Position numbers and translations under genes: made by a program
The notes under the pieces: generated by a model
The model's database searches: none
What the model was told of the DNA's origin: nothing
The model's input: the letters and a program-made list of their open reading frames with translations, nothing else
Source: Antedon mediterranea
Lineage: Eukaryota > Echinodermata > Crinoidea > Comatulida > Antedonidae
DNA: 64,000 nt
Assembly: GCF_964355755.1 (NCBI RefSeq)
Contig: NC_092674.1
Location: forward strand, 11,661,001 to 11,725,000
Direction: 5' to 3'
Part shown: in pieces, positions 1 through 10,892 of the stretch
How positions within the stretch are numbered: position 1 is the first letter of the stretch
Layout of the letters: each line of letters begins with the position of its first letter

Positions 1-149
1 TCATCCAGTCCATGACAGGGGCTGATGTGGGTCATGGAAACCCTTACTTATACAGATACACTAGGCACTGCACCAGATGTGTACACTGGAAGTTCATATC
101 AAAGAAGACTTGTTTTACCAACAGAACTATGTTTTGAGGAGGACTTGAA

Positions 150-520
150 CCTGTGCCCATAATAATGATTTGGTTTACACAAGTGCTGCTGTCTAACCTA
201 AGCCATGCCTGTTCGTAATCTTTGTAGTAAACCCTTTCTTCATGTTAAATTTTCTCGTGTCAATGTTTGTAAAAATGGTATTTTCTGTAGACTCTCGTCT
301 TTGTACAATTCATGTCTTTTAAAAAATAATTCTTTAGATATCTTTAACTGTAATTTCTCTTAATTTAAATGTATTATTAATGAAATTATTTAAATAATCT
401 TATTTACATTTTTGTATATATTTATTTTGGCTTATATTTATAGTTTAGTTATTTTATTTTCAACCTGTTATTGGTGTTTTACACTGTTGGCTTGAAATAA
501 AGAATAAAGAATAAATAAAA
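150..520 (+). mobile_element. LINE 3' end remnant (tentative)
   Basis: A short open frame (204-363) ends in a pattern resembling the C-terminus of CR1/jockey-type LINE ORF2 proteins: a Phe-x-Arg, then Leu-Tyr-Asn, then Asp-Ile-Phe. It is followed by an AT-rich 3' tail ending in a repeated GAATAAA-like motif near 495-520. No RT motif is present. It lies just beyond the last visible MARS2 exon, presumably in the next intron. The match is pattern-level only. Confidence 0.35.
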
Positions 521-587
521 TAATAATAATGGAATTTACTAGTGAATGAAATATAAATATTACATTAACATAATTACACTCATGTAC

Positions 588-699
588 CTCTCTTATTATT
601 TTCAATCCATTCCAACAGCTTTGATTCAAACTGACTTAATCGAAACATGTAGTTGTGTTCTGTTGTCCAATGCACTGGATGGCCACTTTCTACAGACAA
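588..699 (-). CDS. MARS2: MARS2 exon 5 (partial gene continues off left edge)
   Basis: Fifth recognisable coding exon of mitochondrial methionyl-tRNA synthetase. The minus-strand acceptor (TTTAAG at 705-700) opens a frame reading Leu-Ser-Val-Glu-Ser-Gly-His-Pro-Val-His-Trp-Thr, then Tyr-Met-Phe-Arg-Leu-Ser. This segment is typical of MetRS just after the connective domain. The exon is 112 nt, phase 0 at its start, and ends one base into a codon at donor GGTACATG. The KMSKS loop and anticodon-binding domain must lie left of the window. Confidence 0.85.
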
Positions 700-1059
700 C
701 TTAAACAAAAAATAAAAACAAAATCAAAGACGCATGTCCCAAAAACATGAAGAAAAAAAATGTATAAAACTTTGATTAGGCAATTTTGTAGCTTTAATAA
801 AGTTAATATCGATTTCGTCTATGAAAAAGACAAAATAAACAGATCAAATTAAAACCAGACAATGGGCTTTTGGTTTACTATTAAAAAAAATGCAGCTTTA
901 TCAGGGTAAAAATAATTTGTTTCTACAATCCTATGTTTGGTTTTAAAAGCAAATAAATATTGTATTATAACACATGTTGACTGATTGTGTATGAAAATCA
1001 ACCTGTAGTTTGCCGTCTATAATTATTTACATAAAATCAAATGGTTTAGGCCTTGTTAA

Positions 1060-1215
1060 AAATATGTGCTTTATAAAACAAATAATGAAGGTTTTTTACT
1101 TGTAAAAAGAAACAAATCACTTGATTTGGTGAAAGATAAAATTTGATATTTTGAGTTCATGGAATTATTTGTAACATTGCACTCAAAAACATTCATTACT
1201 TGTATGAGAATGCCT
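1060..1215. repeat. degenerate MITE-like repeat in MARS2 intron 4
   Basis: The right half (ATTTGTAACATTGCACTC, then an ACATTCATTACTTGTAT-like run) resembles the right arm of the hairpin element at 42780-42960. The left half also contains an AATAATGAA-type run. This is probably a decayed copy of that family. Confidence 0.4.
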
Positions 1216-1281
1216 TTCTAGCAATGTTATATCTAAATTGTATTAAACTCCCTTGTAAATAATCTTAAATAAGAAATCTAC

Positions 1282-1395
1282 CTTTCCGTCTGGTGTGTCA
1301 ATAACTTGAGAAGGTGTCAAAAATGATTCATCTGAAGTGCTGTACCAGCCTTCATACTTGCCCTCATAAAGGTAGCCAGCTGAATATAACTTGTT
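1282..1395 (-). CDS. MARS2: MARS2 exon 4
   Basis: 114-nt exon between acceptor TTTTTGTAG and donor AAAG|GTAGAT, phase 0 at both ends. It reads Asn-Lys-Leu-Tyr-Ser-Ala-Gly-Tyr-Leu-Tyr-Glu-Gly-Lys-Tyr-Glu-Gly-Trp-Tyr-Ser, followed by Ser-Asp-Glu-Ser-Phe-Leu. This is the characteristic YxGxYEGWY...SDExFL segment of bacterial and mitochondrial MetRS (start of the connective-peptide region). It joins in frame to exons 3 and 5. Confidence 0.9.
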
Positions 1396-1925
1396 CTACA
1401 AAAAGATATGGATACAATTAACAATGTTAAGTATGGGTGTGTACAGTAAGCAGGCCTTAAAATCAGTCTTAACATAATCCTAAAATGCCTCTTAGAGGGT
1501 CCTATATACCAAACCTTACCAATTATAACCAAGCCCTACCATTATGAAGTGTAAATTATACAAAATAGGATATGTTTATAGAGTGTTACTGTTAATTGCA
1601 TTTTCATTTAACAAAATCAAACTTTTGAGGCAATTTTGGTGTTAAAAATGTTAAATAATTGATCAGCCTTGAGAATGTTCAATGCGTCAGAAATGCGTCA
1701 ACTAGTATGTTTGCGTCGACATATGACGGAAAATGTTGATGAGATTATTAACATTAATTTTCAACATTTTTTACAACAAAATCGCTCTAAAAATGTTAAC
1801 TTTATTGATGAAAATGCAATTAACACTCTAAATAGATACTATTTTTTATGATTTACATTGTCTGGTTGGTAGGGCTTGGTTTTAGGAGGACCCCTTCTGA
1901 GATGCTAGATAAATACAAACAGCAC

Positions 1926-2170
1926 ACATAGTACCCCAGGAGTGGAGTTGTGGGTTGGTGGTTATGATGCTTGGCTACCATTCCAAGGGTCCTGGGTTCA
2001 AGTCCCGTCACATATCAGGATTTTTTCTAAGGACCAAATTACAACTCCACTCCCAAAGACTTTGTTTATGTAGAGCATCTTGTGTATATATTTGTCTTGT
2101 GAACCTCTGAGGGTCCCTGATGATCAGCATTAGCTGGATGGATCACCCTCAATAAATATTTTTTGAAAAA
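1926..2170 (+). mobile_element. tRNA-derived SINE in MARS2 intron 3
   Basis: A tRNA-like head contains a box A-like GGTTGGTGGTTATGATGC and a box B GGTTCAAGTCCC (about 1990-2003). A non-tRNA body and an A/T-rich tail end near 2170 (AATAAATATTTTTTGAAAA). The internal Pol III promoter layout followed by an unrelated body is the usual SINE structure. I see no clear target-site duplication. Confidence 0.65.
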
Positions 2171-2659
2171 TGTGTAACACACCTCTGTGAAAGTACATAA
2201 TATAATAAGGAACAAATGAGGCCTTGTGTTTGAATATTGCAGGTGTGTTACAAATTGCACTTATCAACACTATCAAACTTAGCTAAATTTATTCATGAAA
2301 TTTTGTATTTGTTTTAGTTAGATGTTGCTTTTCGATATATCATTATGTATAAGACCAAATATTTATGTCTGGAAGTGATTAGTTTGTTTTGGTATTATAT
2401 TAAAAGAATGTTCTTTCATACCCTGAAAAAGGGTAGATAAAGAAATAAAGAATCATTATCATTGTCATGTACTGTGGGTGTGCTGTTTATAACTTGATGA
2501 AGTTTAAGTGTGAAGTAAATCACACTGGGTGGTTTGATCACATTTCCACACCTCAAAAGACAAGGCTTGCAAAAGAGGCCTACAACATAATTATTACTGA
2601 CTTATTTTGAAGCTTCACAGTGGTGAATTATTATTTTCTTACCTCACTGAGATACTAAC

Positions 2660-2746
2660 CCAAAAATGTTCAACTGCCTTTTGATGACGATGGTCAGTTG
2701 TCCGCACAAAATCAGTGTATGAAATCTCACAAAGGTCAAATATCCT
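2660..2746 (-). CDS. MARS2: MARS2 exon 3
   Basis: 87-nt exon with acceptor TTTTCTTAG and donor TGG|GTTAGT, phase 0 at both ends. The frame includes Ile-Ser-Tyr-Thr-Asp-Phe-Val-Arg-Thr-Thr-Asp, then His-Gln-Lys-Ala-Val-Glu-His-Phe-Trp. This matches the conserved MetRS block in which a serine/threonine-rich strand leads to an (A)V.HFW motif. It continues exon 2 without a break. Confidence 0.9.
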
Positions 2747-3886
2747 CTAAGAAAAAATTAGAAAACAAATGAAAAAAAAATGAAAATAAGGGCCAGTTTT
2801 GTTTTGATACCGAAACTAAAATAAACTAGATTTGAATTTATGGATGAGTTAGGTTCTGTCGTGCAAATGCCATGTTCACGTCATACGCACAGAAAAATAA
2901 TTATGCCATTGTGACCTAATGAAAATAAAATGTTGTTAGTTATATATACAGTATACACTATATACACTACATAGAGTGCAGCATAGTTGAAAATAACGGG
3001 ACTGCCTTTTATTCCAATTTTTAACATAATGACGTCATCAAAACTGGAAAATAGAAACTTTGTTGCGGATAACCAATGAATATTGATTAAATAACAAATT
3101 TTATTCCAGAAAGGTGAAGCTTTATCTACAAACACTAGAGTTAACTCTGTTCTATTCAGGCCTAAGCGGCAGTAAGTACTTGTTTGATGACTTAACTCTG
3201 TTATACATCTGTGTCATTGACACCAAACTCTGACAGGTTTTGATACCTGGACAAGAAAGTTAATTCTGAGAGGCTGCAATTTCATAAAGACATTAGTGTG
3301 CAAACATGTAGCTTTAAGGGTTGTCAAACTTAAATGTTTAATGTTATGTGAGTTATATCAAGTGGTTAAGACAGTGGAAGCGTTATCTATTGCCACAATA
3401 TTGAGGCTTACTCAATCCATGTTCTGGTGGTTAAACAATAAAGGATATTGATAAGGACTGTTTGTGTGCACTTTAAAGAAGCGAGTACATCTTTCGAGAC
3501 AAGTAGTTATCCTGTTGTGGTAGTTCACACGGGAGAGCGCCATAGTTGCATGCACTAATGAGACATGACCCTTAAGCGTGGTTCTCAGCGCAACAATGTA
3601 TCAACACAAAGTGCTGTATTGCTTAATCACAAGTGGGAACCGATGACGCAATTATAGTGCTGCAAACATCGCATGTTTGATTTCATGCAATTATTAGAAG
3701 GGCATTTGCTTACGTTACGTAGATTGCGTTACGTTGCGTCGCCAGTGGGAACCATGTTTTAGGGAAGAAGCATGTAATCAACAAGTGTAAAATCACATTC
3801 ATTATGCAAAGCGCATTTGAACCTGTTTATTCATGAAAAGAATATGGTATTTATTTTATTATACGAACAAATTTTAATTTAAGTAC

Positions 3887-4077
3887 TTTGAAATCTGATG
3901 ACACCTTGTCACAAAAGATCTTGGGTTGACAATTATGGGAATCTGCCGATTGCTGAACCTTCTGTCCATGCTCATCTGTTCCAGTTGAGAAGATTGCACC
4001 TGTGTCTCCACATATCACTTGCCATCTGTGAGTGACATCAGCAAGAAGAGCAGAATATAGATGACCAATGTGCGGTG
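3887..4077 (-). CDS. MARS2: MARS2 exon 2, carries the HIGH motif
   Basis: Mitochondrial methionyl-tRNA synthetase charges mitochondrial tRNA-Met with methionine (class I, ATP-dependent, matrix). This 191-nt exon carries the class I HIGH signature as Pro-His-Ile-Gly-His-Leu-Tyr-Ser-Ala-Leu-Leu-Ala-Asp. About 28 residues later comes Ser-Thr-Gly-Thr-Asp-Glu-His-Gly, the second conserved MetRS block. Its first two bases complete the serine codon begun by exon 1, and it ends in phase 0 at AAA|GTACTT. The lack of a zinc-knuckle insert and the close fit to MARS2/bacterial type-2 enzymes favour the mitochondrial over the cytosolic enzyme. Confidence 0.93.
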
Positions 4078-5002
4078 CTTTTTAAAAAAAGATGAATTAT
4101 TTATAATGTAACAATACAGTTAGATATACTAATAAATAAGCGGATTCTAATAATTTAAGCAGGCTGCTATAAATACCAGAATGCATAGAACATGGATTGA
4201 TATTTTTCTTTTGTATCTGTGATGCACCAAATTTTGATTGATTGTGAATGAAAACAAATAAAGCGAAAATATGGGGTCTTCTATAATTTGTATTAACAGA
4301 TTCTGCCAAAAAAAGAAAGACAATAATTAATTCAGCAATTAGACAATTTTAGGCTAGGTCTATAATAGCTGGTCTACAAAGTCCATACGTTACAGCTTTT
4401 TAAATGTCTTTAAGTTTTTAGTTTCAGCAAGGTAAATAATTGTTAATATCAATTTTAATTTATTTTATTCCTCAAGAAAAACTCTTATAACAATACAAAT
4501 AACCAACAAAATAGAAGTAGTGCTGAGGAGGGTCAAAAGGTCAAAAGGTCAAAAGCATAGAGACTACAATCACTGGAAAATTCAAATTCCAGAATATTGT
4601 AAAGGATTTGGTCCAGCGCCCTGAGAAAAATATCATGAGCGTTGAGCATGCTTTAACACTGTTGTCAAGTGAGGTCATTCATGCTCACTGTTGATTCGTC
4701 AAAAGAAACAAAATCTACCATTTCTGGAAACAAATGGATATTTTGATCCATCGCTCAAAAATTCGGAGTCCAAATCAGGTACGAAATCAAATCAACCATT
4801 TTCCACAATTTTTTTCTCAGAGAATTGGACCGAATCCAGGCATGATGTTAAAACAGCTGACGAGCAAAAATTAGTGAAATGGTCCCTGCATAAATATGTA
4901 TTATAAATTGTCATATTGAATCAGTGGCGTGACGCAGTGTAGGGCCAAAAGGGAATGATCTCTTGCATGCTGTGAATGAAACTAATGTACTCATGTACTT
5001 AC

Positions 5003-5168
5003 ATGCATTTACATAGAATATTGGAGTTGTTATGAAAGATGACTGGTGTTTGAATCGTGTTAGAATGCCAACAGCAACAATTTTGTCAACTTTTTTTAAA
5101 GCACCGGATTTTAAAACTGTTGACACACCAAGAAGATTTGACCAAAAATGCATGGTTTGCAATAACAT
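5003..5168 (-). CDS. MARS2: MARS2 exon 1, mitochondrial targeting region
   Basis: 166 nt from an ATG at 5168 to donor GCAT|GTAAGTAC. The N-terminal roughly 45 residues are basic and hydrophobic without acidic clusters (several Lys/Arg, Leu, Val, Ser), as expected for a mitochondrial presequence. The end reads Phe-Ile-Thr-Thr-Pro-Ile-Phe-Tyr-Val-Asn-Ala, the invariant start of the MetRS Rossmann fold. Splicing to exon 2 gives a continuous frame. The open frame extends ten codons upstream to a good acceptor-like site (TTAATTTTAG at about 5199), so a further 5' exon is possible. I chose the first ATG in the open part. Confidence 0.88.
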
Positions 5169-5198
5169 GCGAGTATCTAATGATGGTACAGTACACAC

Positions 5199-5671
5199 CT
5201 AAAATTAACAAAAATAAAATAACATTATGGTACTGAAAAAAAAGGTATACTAAATATTATTTATTTTGTTTAGTTTGCCTATATACCATTATTATTGTGA
5301 GCCTAACTAGACCTCTCTCTAGGTAAGGTAGGCTAATTATTGACTAAACTTTGGACAGACAGTAAAGGGGCGACATTGCTTTTGTTTTGGGCAACTTTCT
5401 TTGCTATTATAATGGGGCGACTTTGCGATGGGTCAACTGTTTTTTTTTGGCGACTTCACTGGATCCCAGTCCTGGTCCTTCTACTTGGCTATACTAGTGT
5501 ACTGTGTAGCCCTAGTTTAGTGGGTAGGGTAGGCTAGACCCTGCACCCCTAACTATAGCTAGGCCTAGCTAGCCCTCCCTATTATACTAGCTAGGCCTAC
5601 TTACTAAAAGGCCTAGCCTCTAGTCTAGAAGACCCTAAGCCAGGCCTATAGCCTACTACTATAGTACAGGT
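5199..5671. other. 5' flank of MARS2 with TAGGCC-rich stretch
   Basis: No coding exon seen. From about 5300 the sequence becomes rich in TAGGCCTA, CTAGCCTA and related words. It forms the left flank of the foldback element, whose right flank (13340-13480) has the same composition. The promoter of MARS2 is presumably here, but I see no defining motif. Confidence 0.4.
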
Positions 5672-6253
5672 CGGCGCTACTGCAGTTTCGCACCACACCA
5701 TTATATCTTTGATTTCTCACCAAAACTTTCCTTTTTCACACTCACAACATAATATTATGCAACATGTTTATACGATTCGACCACTTACGAAGTAATTTTT
5801 GTTAAATAACAATACTTTTCAAAACATTTTAAACCATACTGAACTCGCTGTCAACACACTGCGAAATGTTCGCCATCTTATCACTTAATTGCCAGAATGT
5901 ATGCATCATTTTCCCCCAAAAATGTAGAAACTATAGAAGGCAGTGTTATAAAATTCGATTACACATATTATAGGCCTATTTAGTTTTGAAAGGCAAGAAA
6001 TGTTTTCAGCTGGCGAAATAGAGGTTAAATTAATATTTCATTATTAGTATTATTATTCATATTAAAAGGTCCTATCAATGTTTTATGTACGGACTCATAT
6101 CGTCGCCGTTTTGATATGTACAGCTGGTTCGTGATAAAAACCACTCTTTGCAGTTTAAAAATAAAAACAGAAAATAAAACATTGATTTCTGCTCTTGCAA
6201 TTTTCTGATTCTAAAATGGCCACAGTGAGCTATATTTCCTATACCATCCTGGC

Positions 6254-6273
6254 TAGTTGAGAATTCTCAACTA
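6254..6273. promoter_or_regulatory. perfect 20-bp palindrome, left copy
   Basis: TAGTTGAGAATTCTCAACTA is a perfect palindrome just outside the left satellite array. The same 20 bp occurs at 13094-13113 outside the right array. Its half-site TTCTCAACTA recurs in every satellite unit, so it may be the ancestral hairpin core or a protein-binding site. No function is demonstrated. Confidence 0.55.
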
Positions 6274-6589
6274 TTTTATGTTTTTTTCTACCTTTCTGGA
6301 AAATGATATAATCCAAATTGTATTAATACTACCAGTAGTAAACATTTAGAAACACTTGCATACCTTCACTAATTTTAGTTGTTTGTAGTTTAAGACAATC
6401 TTAGTGATATTTAAATGAAAACAATACGATAAAAACTATTGTGTCTGTATTTTACAAGACTATGACTTCCGTATAACGTGCATTGTGGGTACTTCAATTT
6501 TTATAGAAAAGCTAGGGAATCCTAATTTAGTAGGCAGCATATGGGGGCGGGGCAACCAAACTTGCTTATCAAATCAAAGCACAGTAAAG

Positions 6590-9500
6590 CAAAGGATAAA
6601 ATTAATGTACGATCCCGTTTAACACTGTTCTCAACTATAGTCATTTTGGTATACTTGAACACAGTGATAAAGAATAGGATAAACTTAACAATATACAACA
6701 AAAAACATTAATGTACGATCCAGTTTAACACTGTTCTCAACTATAGTCATTTTGGTATACTTGAGAACAGTGATAAAGAATAGGATAAACTTAACATTAT
6801 ACAACAAATAACATTAATGTATGATCCCGTTTAACACTGTTCTCAACTATAGTCATTTTGGTATACTTGAGCACAGTGATAAAGAATAGGATAAACTTAA
6901 CAATATACAACAAATATCATTAATGTACGATGTAGTTTAACACTGTTCTCAACTATAGTCATTTTGGTATACTTGAGCACAGTGATAAAGAATAGGATAA
7001 ACTTAACAATATACAACATATAACATTAATGTACGATCCCGTTTAACACTGTTCTCAACTATAGTCATTTTGGTATACTTGAGCACAGTGATAAAGAATA
7101 GGATAAACTTAACAATATACAACAAAAAACATTAATGTACGATCCCGTTTAACACTGTTCTCAACTATAGTCATTTTGGTATACTTGAGAACAGTGATAA
7201 AGAATAGGATAAACTTAATAATATACAACAAATAGCATTAATGTATGATCCAGTTTAACACTGTTCTCAACTATAGTCATTTTGGTATACTTGAGCACAG
7301 TGATAAAGAATAGGATAAACTTAATAATATACAACAAATAACATTAATGTACGATCCAGTTTAACACTGTTTTCAACTATAGTCATTTTGGTATACTTAA
7401 GCACAGTGATAAAGAATAGGATAAACTTAATAATATACAACAAATAGCATTAAGGTATGATCCCGTTTAACACTGTTCTCGACTATAGTCATTTTGGTAT
7501 ACTTGAGCACAGTGATAAAGAATAGGATAAACTTAATAATATACAACAAATAGCATTAATGTACAATCCCGTTTAACACTGTTCTCGACTATAGTCATTT
7601 TGGTATACTTGAGCACAGTGATAAAGAATAGGATAAACTTAATAATATACAACAAATAACATTAATGTACGATCCAGTTTACACTGTTCTCAACTATAGT
7701 CATTTTGCTATAGTTAAGCACAGTGATAAAGAATAGGATAAACTTAACAATATACAACAAAAAACATTAATGTACGATCCCGTTTAACACTGTTCTCAAC
7801 TATAGTCATTTTGGTATACTTGAGAACAGTGATAAAGAATAGGATAAACTTAATAATATACAACAAATAGCAATAATGTACGATCCAGTTTAACACTGTT
7901 CTCAACCATAGTCATTTTGGTATACTTGAGCAAAGTGATAAAGAATAGGATAAACTTAATAATATACAACAAATAACATTAATGTACGATCCAGTTTAAC
8001 ACTGTTCTCAACTATAGTCATTTTGGTATACTTAAGCACAGTGATAAAGAATAGGATAAACTTAATAATATACAACAAATAGCATTAAGGTATGATTCCG
8101 TTTAACACTGTTCTCGACTATAGTCATTTTGGTATACTTGAGCACAGTGATAAAAAATAGGATAAACTTAATAATATACAACAAATAGCATTAATGTACG
8201 ATCCCGTTTAACACTGTTCTCGACTATAGTCATTTTGGTATACTTGAGCACAGTGATAAAGAATAGGATAAACTTAATAATATACAACAAATAACATTAA
8301 TATACGATCCAGTTTACACTGTTCTCAACTATAGTAATTTTGCTATAGTTAAGCACAGTGATAAAGAATAGGATAAACTTAATAATATACAACAAATAAC
8401 ATTAATGTATGATCCCATTTAACACTGTTCTCGACTATAGTCATTTTGGTATACTTGAGAACAGTGATAAAGAATAGGATAAACTTAACAATATACAACA
8501 AATAACATTAATGTACGATCCCGTTTAACACTGTTCTCAACTATAGTCATTTTGGTATACTTGAGCACAGTGATAAAGAATAGGATAAACTTAATAATAT
8601 ACAACAAATAACATTAATGTACGATCCAGTTTACCACTGTTCTCAACTATAGTCATTTTGGTATACTTGAGCACAGTGATAAAGAATAGGATAGGTCTAA
8701 ACTTAAAAATATACAACAAAAAACATTAATGTACGATCCAGTTTAACACTGTTCTCAACTATAGTCATTTTGGTATACTTGAGCACAGTGATAAAGAATA
8801 GGATAAACTTAAAAATATACAACAAAAAACATTAATGTACGATCCAGTTTACAACTGTTCTCAACTATAGTCATTTTGGTATACTTGAGAACAGTGATAA
8901 AGAATAGGATAAACTTAACAATATACAACAAAAAACATTAATGTACGATCCAGTTTAACACTGTTCTCAACTATAGTCATTTTGGTATACTTGAGAACAG
9001 TGATAAAGAATAGGATAAACTTAACAATATACAACAAAAAACGTACATTAATGTACGATCCAGTTTAACACTGTTCTCGACTATAGTCATTTTGGTATAC
9101 TTGAGCACAGTGATAAAGAATAGGATAAACTTAACAATATACAACAAAAAACATTAATGTAAGATCCCGTTTAACACTGTTCTCAACTATAGTCATTTTG
9201 GTATACTTGAGCACAGTGATAAAGAATAGGATAAACTTAAAAGTATACAACAAAAAACATTAATGTACGATCCAGTTTACAACTGTTCTCAACTATAGTC
9301 ATTTTGGTATACTTGAGAACAGTGATAAAGAATAGGATAAACTTAACAATATACAACAAAAAACATTAATGTACGATCCAGTTTAACACTGTTCTCAACT
9401 ATAGTCATTTTGGTATACTTGAGAACAGTGATAAAGAATAGGATAAACTTAACAATATACAACAAAAAACGTACATTAATGTACGATCCAGTTTAACACT

Positions 9501-9860
9501 GTTCTCGACTATAGTCATTTTGGTATACTTGAGCACAGTGATAAAGAATAGGATAAACTTAACAATATACAACAAAAAACATTAATGTACGATCCCGTTT
9601 AACACTGTTCTCAACTATAGTCATTTTGGTATACTTAAGCACAGTGATAAAGAATAGGATAAACTTAATAATATACAACAAATAGCATTAATGTACGATC
9701 CAGTTTAACACTGTTCTCAACTATAGTCATTTTGGTATATTTGAGCACAGTGATAAAGAATAGGATAAACTTCGAATAAACAGCAAATAACATTAATGTA
9801 AGATGCCGTTTAATACTGTTTTAAACTATAGTCATTTGAGTATAATTAATCACAGATAAA
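6590..9860 (+). repeat. left satellite array, about 31 units of 106 bp
   Basis: Tandem units with period 106 (GTACGATCC starts at 6607, then 6713, then 6819). Each unit contains an internal inverted repeat: CACTGTTCTCAA, a spacer with CTATAGTCATTTTGGTATAC, then TTGAGAACAGTG or TTGAGCACAGTG. It can therefore form a 12-bp hairpin. I counted 31 CTATAGTCATTTTGG-type cores, the last one degenerate near 9825. Long open frames across it are by-products of the repeat. Confidence 0.92.
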
Positions 9861-9974
9861 GAATAAGATCAACTTTAATACTATTTATTAAATAAAAAAA
9901 ACTAATTCTATATTAACACATATTATTTACATATACTTTCACTGCTGATTTCTAGTATAAACAGGCCATAGGCC

Positions 9975-10090
9975 TATACATGGCTGCAGTCGCGTGCTCA
10001 AATTTGAGTTGGTGTTTACCGACCGACCGATCGACATAGTGAGCTGTAGAGTCGCGTTTGCACGCTACTAAAAAGTTCACAAAAACCGTA
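9975..10090. repeat. dispersed repeat with GACC microsatellite core
   Basis: GGCTGCAGTCGCGTGCTCAA, then a GACCGACCGACC run, then a GTGAGCTGTAGAGTCGCG segment. Related copies lie at about 39925-40015 and 53060-53140, the last lacking the first block. This is a dispersed element of unknown class, sitting between the two satellite arms. Confidence 0.6.
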
Positions 10091-10239
10091 GGACGGGCAC
10101 AGGGAAGTTTGTTCGAAACTCCAACCCCTCCCCTGGCTATGCGTTTAGATTTTTCATGCCTCCTTTACAAACCAAGATTATTAGAATACTATTAGGAGGA
10201 TCAAACACAATTCTTGTTGCCAGATTTCATTGACATTAC

Positions 10240-10890
10240 AGGTATGAAGTCTATCAATATACAGTACCGCTTAATACAATACTTGTTGAGGCCATATCCA
10301 TCTATACATTTTAGTGTTATTCCACTTTAAAAAAGTCGATTTATATCAATACTCATCAACATACGATATAACGATAGAATTTATTGCAACTTGTCCATGT
10401 CGTATTCATCTACAAATAAAGTGTCTATTACCGTACTTTTAAAAATCTATTTATATCAATACCTATCAACGTATGTACGTGTGCATATTATATATACAAA
10501 ACTATATACATCAACATAAATGTCATATCATCTACAGTCATTAGTGTTATTTCACTTTTAATATTAGTAAATCCAAAGGCAAAATACTGAAATAATAACA
10601 ATGCTGTGGTCTCAATGGAGATACAAAAAAAAGAAGCGAAAAGCTAAATCAAAACGATAAAGTAAAACAGCCAGAAAAGTTAGCAGAGTTTTCGGGCAAC
10701 ACTAGCCCTTCATCAGTGCAAGTGAGGGTACTTGTACAAGATAGTGTTATTTAACGTTTAGTCGATTTATATCAATACACTCATCAACATATGTACGTGC
10801 AATTCACGTCTACAATCAATAGTGTTAATTCCTCTTTTAAAAGTCGATTTATATCAATATACTCATCAACATATGTACGTGTCCACGTCA
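10240..10890. repeat. diverged tandem repeat in foldback loop
   Basis: Between the arms, a diverged unit recurs four or five times. It includes TAGTGTTATTCCACTTTTAA-like, GTCGATTTATATCAATA and CATCAACATATGTACGTG-like segments (near 10310, 10430, 10540, 10745, 10810). Spacing is irregular, partly because the repeat at 10565-10740 interrupts it. Confidence 0.6.
10565..10740 (-). repeat. Penelope/retrozyme-like remnant with hammerhead-like core
   Basis: The segment AATCCAAAGGCAAAATACTG through AAAACAGCCAGAAAAG recurs at 58264-58395. On the minus strand it continues into CTGATGA (10716-10710), a GGGC/GCCC stem with a 7-nt loop, then GAAAA (near 10693). That is the order of hammerhead core elements. 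Stem I does not pair and the stem III closing pair is a mismatch, so this looks like a decayed motif. Confidence 0.4.
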
Positions 10891-10892
10891 TA

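Noticed and set aside
6590-9860. CRISPR-like regular repeat array
   Set aside because: Units are continuous 106-bp satellites without unique spacers, and the genome is eukaryotic.
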